NCBI GenBank assembly: GCA_023445495.1
Contig: JAEXLC010000346.1
Span: 1 to 20,806, forward strand
Direction: 5' to 3'
Source: Pseudomonadota bacterium
Lineage (GTDB): Bacteria > Pseudomonadota > Alphaproteobacteria > Sphingomonadales > Sphingomonadaceae
DNA length: 20,806 nt
A model generated the notes under the pieces. That model was not told the origin of the DNA and did not search any database. It saw only the letters and a program-made list of their open reading frames with translations. A program made the translations under genes and the position numbers. Positions 1 through 6,695 of this stretch are shown piece after piece. Positions within the stretch are counted from its first letter, which is position 1. Each line of letters starts with the position of its first letter.

Positions 1-1092
1 GACCTGGACTATCTGCTGGTCGATCGCGCGGGAAAGCGGCTGGCGGGCAACCTGGATCCGAAGACCAAGCTCGTTCCAGGCTATGAGGAATTCTTCCGCG
101 CGCGCGACGGTACGGTCGGTCAGGCAATGACCACCCGCCTGCCCGACGGGGCGCTGCTGATCGTCCGGGCAGACCGGGCAGGCCTGCGCAAGATCGACGG
201 CCGCCTGCGCCAGCTGTTCGACTGGTCGATCGGCGCGATGCTGCTTCTCGGCCTGGGCGGCGCCTGGACCCTGGGCACGCTGACCCGCACGCGGCTGCGC
301 AGGATGGACCGTACCGCGCTCGCCATCATCGACGGGGATCTGGGCCAGCGCATGCCGGTCAGCGGATCGGGCAACGAGTTCGACCGGCTCGCCACAACGC
401 TGAACCAGATGCTCGACCGTATCGCCGCCCTGATGCTCAACTTGCGCCAGGTCTCGAGCGATATCGCGCATGATCTGCGAACGCCCCTTACCCGGCTGCG
501 CCATCGGCTCGAGGAGGCAACGGAGGGCGGCGATGCCGACCGGTTGGCCGCCATCGAATCCGCGATCCGCCAGGCGGACGAGATGCTCGACATTTTCTCC
601 GCGCTGCTGCGCATTTCGGAAGTCGAGGGACTCGGCATACGCAAGCATTTCCGCAGCATCGACCTGAGTGCGACCCTCACCGATTTTGCCGAGGCCTTCC
701 GTCCGGATGCCGAGCAGCGCGGCCATCTATTCGAGATCGACGTACAACCGGGCATCACCGTGCGGGGAGACCGGCGCCTGCTGATCCAGCTGGTATCGAA
801 CCTGCTCGACAATGCGCTGCAGCACACGCCGGCCGGTACCCGGATCCGGCTCTCGGCCAGCCGGAACGAGCGGGAGATACGGCTTGCCGTCAGCGACGAC
901 GGTCCCGGCGTGCCCGCGCAGGCCCAGGCGCGCCTGTTCGAACGGTTCAGCCGGGCGGATGCCAGCCGTTCCTCGACCGGGCACGGGCTGGGCCTAGCGC
1001 TTGTGGCGGCAATCGCGGCCGCGCATCATGGGAAGGCAAGCCTCGCAACCGGCCCCGGCTTCGAAATCGAAGTCACCCTTCCGCTACTCTGA
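1..1092 (+). CDS. Sensor histidine kinase, HAMP/HisKA/HATPase type (5' partial)
   Basis: The frame is open from base 1, so the N-terminus lies outside the window and the ATG at 127 is internal. What is visible is the end of a sensor region, a membrane segment of about 20 residues near bases 235-290, a HAMP linker, a HisKA H-box (IAHDLRTPLTRL, phospho-accepting His codon at 469-471) and a HATPase_c domain with N-box (NLLDNALQHTP), G1 (DDGPGVP) and G2 (GHGLGLAL). This is a membrane-bound kinase of the EnvZ/QseC/PhoR type that would phosphorylate a response regulator, probably encoded just upstream and outside the window. The stimulus cannot be read. The gene ends at a TGA and is followed by a 164-base gap facing a convergent gene. 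The family call is secure; the specific role is unknown. Confidence 0.93.
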   Translation, partial: DLDYLLVDRAGKRLAGNLDPKTKLVPGYEEFFRARDGTVGQAMTTRLPDGALLIVRADRAGLRKIDGRLRQLFDWSIGAMLLLGLGGAWTLGTLTRTRLRRMDRTALAIIDGDLGQRMPVSGSGNEFDRLATTLNQMLDRIAALMLNLRQVSSDIAHDLRTPLTRLRHRLEEATEGGDADRLAAIESAIRQADEMLDIFSALLRISEVEGLGIRKHFRSIDLSATLTDFAEAFRPDAEQRGHLFEIDVQPGITVRGDRRLLIQLVSNLLDNALQHTPAGTRIRLSASRNEREIRLAVSDDGPGVPAQAQARLFERFSRADASRSSTGHGLGLALVAAIAAAHHGKASLATGPGFEIEVTLPLL

Positions 1093-1256
1093 CCGACGCC
1101 ACGGCCACAGGCTGGTTTGGACCTGAAAATTCGGATCGACACGGGCCGACACTGGCTGCGAACAATCCAGCCGACACGGTCACCAAGGCGCAGAAATCCT
1201 GACTTTCTTGCGTCCTTTCGAATAGGGTTTGCCCCCGGTGATGCGCCCGACCGCGT

Positions 1257-2225
1257 TCATTGCAGACGTTTGCCCAAATCCTCTCCGAATGCCGCCGCCG
1301 CAGTCTCCTGGACCCGCGCTCCCGTGACCGAACCGTCTTTCGCCGTGAGGTCTATTGCCCAGCTTTCGACCCGCGCCGCGCCATGCGCGGCTTCAAGGCT
1401 GGCAAAGACCCGCCACGCCGCTTCGTAGCGCGCGGGCGTATTGCTCTCGTCGCTGACCATGTCGCCGGGGCCGAAGCTGAACGGGCCGGCCGGCGTGTAG
1501 TGCGGATCGGCCTTGATCTTCTCCCGCTCCTCGGCGCTGACCTGCCGCAGGATCGCCTCGGGCTTCACCTGCATGCCACCCCACCGGGCAAGCGCGACCG
1601 GTTCGGTCGAGGCCTCGAGCGCGCGGGCGCCCTTGAAGGCATCCGCGCGTCCCTCGGCCGGTGTCAGGACCGCAATGACCTTGCGGCTGATCCATACGGC
1701 ATGCCCTTCATGGAACCAGCGCGGTGTCTGCGCGCCCACGCGTTGCTGGAAGCCATGGACCTGCTCGTGCGGCATGACCACCACGGTCATGTGCTGCCCG
1801 GCGGGAGTGAGCGCGCCATCGGGGGCCGTAGCGATCCGCCACCGCTCCTCCGACGCGCTGCGTGGCGGGATATAGTCGGCGCGGGGCGTGAAGACGACCG
1901 AGGACCAGCGGGCATTCCGCCAGACCCCGCCGGTCTCGGCATGGAGCAGCCGGATCTGCGCGCCGAGGCAGGACGCCCGCGCCCATGCCGCGCGCTCGGC
2001 GCCGGGATCATAATAGGCATTCATCGATCCGCCGCTCTCGCGATCGGTGATGTGCAGATACGGCAAGTCGCCGCTCCGCGCGGCCACCGCCTCGACCGTG
2101 ATCCCCGGGACCCCGGGGTGTGCGCCGGCCGGTGCAGCGCAGGCGGCGCGCCCCTTTGCCACGAAGTCGTCCTGGGGCGTAGCGGCCTGTCCGAGCAAGG
2201 CGAAGGCTAACAGGTCGAAGAACAT
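1257..2225 (-). CDS. Exported peptidase_MA-like (gluzincin-like) protein
   Basis: This is a 322-residue protein with a short hydrophobic leader (MFFDLLAFALLGQAA) suggesting export. Residues 153-157 read HEQVH, a classic HExxH zinc motif. Sixteen residues after the second His comes PRWFHEGHA (169-176), which matches the P-x-W-x-x-E-G-x-A pattern giving the third zinc ligand (Glu173) in peptidase-MA/gluzincin proteins. Proteolytic activity is therefore plausible but unproven. I chose the ATG at 2225 because AGGAG lies seven bases upstream; a TTG immediately upstream in frame is less well placed. It starts 24 bases after the aldo/keto reductase stop in the same direction, so it is probably the last gene of that leftward run. 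I do not recognise a named family member. Confidence 0.75.
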   Translation of the reverse strand: MFFDLLAFALLGQAATPQDDFVAKGRAACAAPAGAHPGVPGITVEAVAARSGDLPYLHITDRESGGSMNAYYDPGAERAAWARASCLGAQIRLLHAETGGVWRNARWSSVVFTPRADYIPPRSASEERWRIATAPDGALTPAGQHMTVVVMPHEQVHGFQQRVGAQTPRWFHEGHAVWISRKVIAVLTPAEGRADAFKGARALEASTEPVALARWGGMQVKPEAILRQVSAEEREKIKADPHYTPAGPFSFGPGDMVSDESNTPARYEAAWRVFASLEAAHGAARVESWAIDLTAKDGSVTGARVQETAAAAFGEDLGKRLQ

Positions 2226-2249
2226 CAATCGTCTCCTGTGGCGTGGATT

Positions 2250-3260
2250 TCAGTCCGCAATCGGGAGCGGTGCTTCGGGATCGACCAGTCCGGCGGCGCG
2301 CAGGTCACGCCAGAAATCGGCGGGGATGACTTCCCCGAGCGCGGCGCGGTCCTCGGCGATGCGGCTCGGTCGGCTCGCTCCCGGGATGACCGCGGCAACG
2401 GCGGGATTGGCGAGCGCGAATTGCAGGCCGGCGGCCTTCATGCTGATGCCGTGGCGATCGGCGAGCGCCTTGATCCGCGCCACCCTGTCGAGAATGGCGG
2501 GCGTCGCCGGGGCATATTCGAAGTTCGGCCCGCCGACGAGCGCGCCCGAGCTATAGGGTCCGCCTACCACGATGCCGATGCCGCGTTCCGCTGCCTTGGG
2601 CATGAGCCGCTGCAACGCGCGGCTGTGATCGAGCAAGGTGTAGCGACCGGCCAGGAGCGAGCCATCGGGGCGCGGGCCGTCGAGATCGAGCAGCAACTCG
2701 ATCGGCTCGACCTTGTTGACGCCCAGGCCCCAGGCCTTGATCACGCCCTCGTCGCGCAACCGATCGAGCGCCTTGAAGGCACCGGTCCGCGCGCTTTCGA
2801 ACATCGCCAGCCAATCATCGCCGTAAAAGTCCTGGGCGATGTCATGGACCCAGACGATGTCGATCCGGTCGGTCTGCAGCCGCTTCAGGCTGTCCTCGAT
2901 CGAGCGCAGCGTGGCATCCGCCGAATAGTCGTTGATTACCTTGTTGCGGCGGCCATGCTCGAACACGCTGCCCTTCTCGCCATTGTCGCGAGGGCCCTGC
3001 TCGAGCTCGTCGAGCACGACGCGGCCGACCTTGGTGCTGATCACATATTCATCGCGCGGCTTGTCCTTGAGCGCCTCGCCCATGCGGATCTCGGCCAGGC
3101 CGGCGCCGTAAAAGGGTGCGTTGTCGAAATAGCGGATGCCGTCGTCCCATGCCGCATCGACCGTGGCGTGCGCCTCGTCCTCGGGGATATCGCGGAACAT
3201 GTTGCCGAGCGGCGCCGCGCCGAAGCCGAGCCTGCTGCCGATGATGTCCTTGAGTGCCAT
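2250..3260 (-). CDS. Aldo/keto reductase (D-threo-aldose/L-fucose dehydrogenase-like)
   Basis: A full-length 336-residue TIM-barrel oxidoreductase using NAD(P)(H). The AKR catalytic tetrad is visible as Asp46 and Tyr51 (YFDNAPFYG), Lys77 (STKVGR) and His139 (VWVHD). The C-terminal VIPGASRPSRIAED segment is the usual cofactor phosphate-binding strand. The N-terminus (LGFGAAPLGNMF) and overall layout resemble the D-threo-aldose 1-dehydrogenase, L-fucose dehydrogenase and pyridoxal 4-dehydrogenase subgroup. The substrate could be a sugar or a reactive aldehyde. AAGGA lies about nine bases before the ATG. The gene follows the small ABM gene by 16 bases and precedes the peptidase-like gene by 24, which indicates one transcript. 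With its DJ-1 and ABM neighbours, a carbonyl-detoxifying job is at least as likely as sugar catabolism. Confidence 0.9.
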   Translation of the reverse strand: MALKDIIGSRLGFGAAPLGNMFRDIPEDEAHATVDAAWDDGIRYFDNAPFYGAGLAEIRMGEALKDKPRDEYVISTKVGRVVLDELEQGPRDNGEKGSVFEHGRRNKVINDYSADATLRSIEDSLKRLQTDRIDIVWVHDIAQDFYGDDWLAMFESARTGAFKALDRLRDEGVIKAWGLGVNKVEPIELLLDLDGPRPDGSLLAGRYTLLDHSRALQRLMPKAAERGIGIVVGGPYSSGALVGGPNFEYAPATPAILDRVARIKALADRHGISMKAAGLQFALANPAVAAVIPGASRPSRIAEDRAALGEVIPADFWRDLRAAGLVDPEAPLPIAD

Positions 3261-3276
3261 GATAGGGATCCTTGCT

Positions 3277-3570
3277 TCAGGCGACCGAGACGGGGTCGAG
3301 CGCCAGTGGCGTGCGCTCGGCGACGTCCTCGATCTGCGAAAGATAGTTCTGGAAATGCGGGCTGGCGCGGTGCGCGGCGATGGCTTCCTCGCCCGTATAG
3401 AGCTCGTCGAGCACGAAGCGGCTTGGATCCGTCCGGTCCTGCCACAGGTCGTAGCGCAGGTTGCCGGGCTCGGCCCGGCTCGGCGCGATCATGCCCTCGA
3501 GCAGGGTCCGCAACGCTTCGGCCTTGCCCGGCCGTGCCGCGAGAACCGCGATGATCTTCAGGTTTGACAT
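3277..3570 (-). CDS. Antibiotic biosynthesis monooxygenase (ABM) domain protein, cytosolic
   Basis: A 97-residue single-domain protein of the dimeric alpha/beta-barrel ABM fold (YgiN/ActVA-Orf6-like). It begins with strand MSNLKIIAVLAARPGK, followed by the family-typical AEPGNLRYDLWQD and RFVLDELYTGEEAIAAH segments. Members act on quinones or aromatic substrates without a cofactor, or only protect against them. The open frame extends further upstream, but the ATG at 3570 is chosen because the fold begins there and GGAAG lies just before it. It sits between the DJ-1 and aldo/keto reductase genes in the same direction. A strong hairpin (3588-3619) lies directly upstream. It has no signal peptide, unlike the second ABM gene in this window. 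Confidence 0.85.
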   Translation of the reverse strand: MSNLKIIAVLAARPGKAEALRTLLEGMIAPSRAEPGNLRYDLWQDRTDPSRFVLDELYTGEEAIAAHRASPHFQNYLSQIEDVAERTPLALDPVSVA

Positions 3571-3587
3571 GGGTATCTTCCTTGCCG

Positions 3588-3619
3588 GACCGGCGTGGCG
3601 CCGCAGCGCCCCGCCGGTC
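3588..3619 (-). other. Strong intercistronic hairpin
   Basis: Bases 3588-3595 (GACCGGCG) are perfectly complementary to 3612-3619 (CGCCGGTC). Inside them 3597-3601 (GGCGC) pairs with 3606-3610 (GCGCC) around a four-base CGCA loop. The result is a 13-pair stem with a single T/C mismatch. It lies between the DJ-1 stop and the ABM start. No T tract follows on the minus strand, so a processing, mRNA-stabilising or partial attenuation role is more likely than a full terminator. Confidence 0.55.
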
Positions 3620-3629
3620 ATCCGCGTCC

Positions 3630-4430
3630 TCACGCCGCGACCAGCGCCCGGTCGAGCGCTTCGACCAGCGCCTTGGCGATGGGATGGTCCGAACGCGGAT
3701 TCTGGCCGGTGATCAGCTCGCGGTCGACGATCACATGCGGCGCGAAATCGGTCGCACCGGTAACCACCTCGCCACCGGCGATGCGCAGCGCGTCGGGCAT
3801 GTAGAAATAGAGCCGGGCGTGCAGGACATTATCCTCGACGATCTTCTCCTCGCTCGCCGAGAACACCGTCATCCGGTAGCCGGCATATTGCCAGCCCTGG
3901 GCCCATTCAGCGGCCTTTCCGGCGTCGCCCGCGACCATCGCGGCGCGGAACTCGCGGGAATGCGGCATCGCCGCGGCGACGGCGATAGGGCCGTGGCAGA
4001 GCAGCGCGGTCGGCTTGGCAGTTTCGTGGAAGTGGCGCAGGATCGTGCCGACCTCGGCATCCTGCATCAGGTCGACCGCCGGCGCATGGCCGCCGGGGAA
4101 GAACAGCCCGGCATAATCCTCCAGGCCCCCTTCGATCACGTCGTGCAGCGTCCGGACCACGTTCATCGCCGGATCTTCCGCCCAGAATGCGCGGGCCTGG
4201 GCGAGCGCCGCCTCGTCGCCGCCGAAATGCCCTGCCGAGTCCGACAGCTCGTCGATATGCGGCTTGGTGCCGTCCGGCGTGGCGAGCACGACATCATAAC
4301 CGGCATCGATCAGCGCCATCGCGGGGACGACGGTTTCGTTGAGATACTGGCCGGTGGGCGCCCAGCCACCGCCCTCCAGTTCGATCCGGGTGGCGTTGGA
4401 ACCGATCACGAGCACTTTACCCTTGGCCAT
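3630..4430 (-). CDS. DJ-1/PfpI (class I glutamine amidotransferase-like) protein
   Basis: A 266-residue protein of the DJ-1/PfpI superfamily, in the longer Hsp31/glyoxalase III-like form. The nucleophile elbow is TALLCHGPIAV with Cys145 followed by His146. The opening strand MAKGKVLVIGSN, the LFFPGGHAPAVDL loop (109-121) and the C-terminal ITGQNPRSDHPIAKAL segment are typical of the family. Relatives are protein/nucleotide deglycases, glyoxalases or chaperones acting on methylglyoxal damage; which applies here cannot be told. An ATG at 4442 is also in frame, but GGAGG at 4436-4440 fits the ATG at 4430. It heads the leftward ABM/aldo-keto reductase run and is divergent from the LysR gene, which may regulate it. 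Confidence 0.9.
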   Translation of the reverse strand: MAKGKVLVIGSNATRIELEGGGWAPTGQYLNETVVPAMALIDAGYDVVLATPDGTKPHIDELSDSAGHFGGDEAALAQARAFWAEDPAMNVVRTLHDVIEGGLEDYAGLFFPGGHAPAVDLMQDAEVGTILRHFHETAKPTALLCHGPIAVAAAMPHSREFRAAMVAGDAGKAAEWAQGWQYAGYRMTVFSASEEKIVEDNVLHARLYFYMPDALRIAGGEVVTGATDFAPHVIVDRELITGQNPRSDHPIAKALVEALDRALVAA

Positions 4431-4519
4431 CTGAGCCTCCATTCGCTTGCTGTCCCGATTGGACGCGGCCGATATGCGCCTCGATCAGTCATTCCAGAAC
4501 TTTATTTCCTTGATTTCAG

Positions 4520-4544
4520 TTATACGTATAAGAGCATATCTTAT
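4520..4544. promoter_or_regulatory. Overlapping inverted repeats at LysR start, candidate operator/promoter
   Basis: In a 112-base divergent gap that is otherwise GC-rich, this AT-rich patch holds a perfect 12-base palindrome, TTATACGTATAA (4520-4531). Overlapping it is a second inverted repeat, ATAAGA-N5-TCTTAT (4528-4544), whose right arm covers the LysR ATG. Inverted repeats of this sort are usual for LysR-type operators and autoregulation. TATAAG at 4527-4532 could serve as a -10 box for the LysR gene. Binding and promoter function are inferred. Confidence 0.45.
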
Positions 4545-5460
4545 GCGCTACGATCTCAACCTGCTGCCGATCTTCGTCGCGCTGATGGAGGAGCGCAGCG
4601 TCACCCGCGCGGCCGAGCGGCTCGGCATGACCCAGCCTGCCCTGTCCAACGCGCTCGCCCGGTTGCGGGCGATGCTGCAGGACCAGCTCTTCATCCGCGA
4701 GCGCTACGGCATCCAGCCGACGCCGATCGCGCTCGAGCTGGCACCGCGGATATCCGAGGCGCTGGCGGCGCTCGATGATACGGTGCTCGGCCAGCAGGAC
4801 TTCGATCCGGCCAGCGCCGAACGGCTCTTCACGATCGCCCCCAATGGCTATGTCGAGTTCATACTCGTGCCGGCGATCGTCGCGCGACTTCAACAGGTGG
4901 CACCGGGGATCAGGCTGCGCCTGACGCCCTATGGCAACGACCTTGCCGAGACCGGCGTGACATCGGGCACGACCGCGATGGTGCTCGGTCGCATGGTCGA
5001 TCCGCCCGACAATCTCGTCGTCCAGCATCTGATCGACGAAGGCCTCGCCTGTGTCGTGCGGGCCGACCATCCGGAGATCGGCGACACCATCACGCGCGAT
5101 CAGTTCGAGCGGCTGAAACACGTCAACGTCGTGCCGCCGGGGCGCATGCGCGCCGGCCTGTTCCAGGCGCTTGCCCAGCAGCAGCTGAAGCGCGAGGTGG
5201 CGATCTCGGTCACCAACTTCTTCGCGGTGGCCGAGATGGTGGCGGTCACCGACCATATCGCGACGCTGCCCAAGCTGATCTGCCGCCGTCTGGCGCACGA
5301 CCCGCGGCTGAAGATCCTGCCCTCCCCGGTCGATCTCGGCACCTTCCCGGTCGAGATGGCGTGGCATGTGCGGTATCGCCACGATCCCGCGCATCGCTGG
5401 TTGCGCGGGATCGTGAGCGACATCACCCGTCAGGTAGCGGCTCCGGCCCAATCCCCCTGA
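4543..5460 (+). CDS. LysR-family transcriptional regulator (NodD/LinR-like)
   Basis: A 305-residue regulator. Residues 4-45 form the N-terminal winged helix-turn-helix (DLNLLPIFVALMEERSVTRA followed by AERLGMTQPALSNALARLR). A periplasmic-binding-protein-like effector domain follows from about residue 92. The opening DLNLLPIF pattern resembles the NodD/NahR/LinR branch, whose effectors are often aromatic compounds. The frame is open upstream to 4447, but the domain begins at the ATG at 4543. No good ribosome-binding site precedes that ATG. It is divergent from the DJ-1 run and its stop lies one base from the stop of the convergent hydrolase gene. It probably controls the DJ-1 run and itself, and possibly region 3. 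The effector is unknown. Confidence 0.93.
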   Translation: MRYDLNLLPIFVALMEERSVTRAAERLGMTQPALSNALARLRAMLQDQLFIRERYGIQPTPIALELAPRISEALAALDDTVLGQQDFDPASAERLFTIAPNGYVEFILVPAIVARLQQVAPGIRLRLTPYGNDLAETGVTSGTTAMVLGRMVDPPDNLVVQHLIDEGLACVVRADHPEIGDTITRDQFERLKHVNVVPPGRMRAGLFQALAQQQLKREVAISVTNFFAVAEMVAVTDHIATLPKLICRRLAHDPRLKILPSPVDLGTFPVEMAWHVRYRHDPAHRWLRGIVSDITRQVAAPAQSP

Positions 5461-5461
5461 C

Positions 5462-6238
5462 CTACTGCGCCGGGTTTGCCGCGGTGGAGGCGGCCGCCGC
5501 CTCGATCAGCGCGGCGACCGCTTGCGGGTTCGACACATAGACCGCGTGGCTGCCGGGCACTTTGCGGATCGTCGCGCCGGCGCGCTGCGCCATGCCGTGC
5601 TGGCCGGCGGGCGGGATCACATGATCGTCGCGCGGTATCAGGAACCAGCTCGGCCTGGTCTTCCAGGCCGGAGCGCTGATCCTGCCCTCCAGCGCCTTCG
5701 CGCCCCAGGGCTGCTGCGAATCCGCCATGAACCGAGCGGTGTCCGGCGCGACATCGGCGGCAAAGAGCGCGGGGAACTTCGCCTTGTCGAGCATCAGCAT
5801 GCCATCGGCGCTTGGCACGATCGGCAAGGCCGGCGCGCCCGGCGGGGCGCTGGCGACGATCGAGGAGACCGACTCGCCCTGGTCCGGCGCGAAGGCGGCG
5901 ATGTAGACGAGCGCGCTCACCTTCGGGTCCGACCCGGCTTCGGTGATCACCACCCCGCCATAGCTATGGCCGACCAGCACCGCCTTGCCGGAGATGGTGG
6001 CGAGCGCCCGCCTGGTCGCCGCGACATCGTCTTCGAGCGAGGTGGTCGGGTTCTGAACCACGACCACGTCATATCCGTCGTTCCGCAGGATCCGGTGCAC
6101 GCCGGCCCAGCCCGAGCCATCGACGAACGCGCCGTGGACGAGGACGATGGTCGGATGCCTGGCGTCGTCCCCCGCGAAAGCGGGTGCCGCGCTGGTGGCG
6201 AGGCTCGCCGAGGCAAGCGCTGCGAGCGCCTTGTTCAT
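5462..6238 (-). CDS. Exported alpha/beta hydrolase
   Basis: A 258-residue alpha/beta-hydrolase-fold protein with a Sec signal peptide (MNKALAALASASLATSAAPA, cleavage probably after FA at 22). The oxyanion strand is IVLVHGAFVDGSGW (31-44), the nucleophile elbow is GHSYGG with Ser92, the acid lies in PRDDHVIPP (Asp204/205), and the catalytic His is His231 in GSHAVYVSNP. It resembles the short esterase/lactonase-like hydrolases often annotated only as alpha/beta hydrolase. It should act in the periplasm. It is the last gene of the leftward DoxX-VOC-carotenoid oxygenase-ABM run, 23 bases after the ABM gene. GGAG lies about ten bases before the ATG. It ends one base from the convergent LysR stop. 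The substrate is unknown. Confidence 0.9.
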   Translation of the reverse strand: MNKALAALASASLATSAAPAFAGDDARHPTIVLVHGAFVDGSGWAGVHRILRNDGYDVVVVQNPTTSLEDDVAATRRALATISGKAVLVGHSYGGVVITEAGSDPKVSALVYIAAFAPDQGESVSSIVASAPPGAPALPIVPSADGMLMLDKAKFPALFAADVAPDTARFMADSQQPWGAKALEGRISAPAWKTRPSWFLIPRDDHVIPPAGQHGMAQRAGATIRKVPGSHAVYVSNPQAVAALIEAAAASTAANPAQ

Positions 6239-6261
6239 TGCGATGATCTCCGGTTCCTAGG

Positions 6262-6672
6262 TCAGGGACGATTGTTCAGGATCTGCAGCCGCATCGCCTT
6301 GACGGGCCCCTCGGCGAGTTCGGGCAGGCGCGCGAACCAGGCCTGGACGTGTGGGGTGCGGTTATGCGCTTCGAAATCCGCCTGGGTGGCGAAGATCTCG
6401 TAGAAGATGAAATGGCCCGGCCGCTCGCGATCCTCATGGAGGAAATAGAGCAGGTTATTGGGCTCGGCCCGAACCTTGGCGACAAGCGGCAGCGTCGCCT
6501 CGCGCAGCGCGCCTTCCTTGCCGGGCCGGGCCTGGACCTCCGCGACCACGGCATAGGCCGTAGCGGGGATCTCCGCATAGCGGATGCCGGCATGATCCTG
6601 TGCCAGCGCGGGCGTGGCCGGCAGTGCCAGCCCGGCCAGCGCCGCAAGCGCGAAGCGAGTGGGAAAGCGCAT
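6262..6672 (-). CDS. Exported ABM-domain protein (putative quinol/aromatic monooxygenase)
   Basis: A 136-residue protein with a clear Sec leader (MRFPTRFALAALAGLALPAT, cleavage after PALA near residue 24) and an ABM domain at about 39-130. The domain shows YAVVAEVQARPGKEGALREA, the AEPNNLLYFLHED segment and FIFYEIFATQADFEAHN, matching the YgiN/quinol monooxygenase pattern. A strong AGGAGG lies about eight bases before the ATG. It lies between the carotenoid oxygenase and the exported hydrolase with gaps of 23 bases each. A secreted ABM domain suggests action on a quinone or aromatic compound in the periplasm, possibly a product of the pathway encoded here. It is a diverged relative of the cytosolic ABM gene at 3277-3570. 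Confidence 0.87.
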   Translation of the reverse strand: MRFPTRFALAALAGLALPATPALAQDHAGIRYAEIPATAYAVVAEVQARPGKEGALREATLPLVAKVRAEPNNLLYFLHEDRERPGHFIFYEIFATQADFEAHNRTPHVQAWFARLPELAEGPVKAMRLQILNNRP

Positions 6673-6695
6673 CTTGCATCTCCTCCTGGGAAGCG

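Noticed and set aside
1093..1256. Possible terminator between the first kinase and the convergent peptidase-like gene
   Set aside because: Only a five-pair stem (GGCTG/CAGCC) with a nine-base loop can be drawn, and it has no T tract.
2238..3554. A 438-codon plus-strand open frame
   Set aside because: It covers the aldo/keto reductase and ABM genes on the other strand and shows no recognisable motif.
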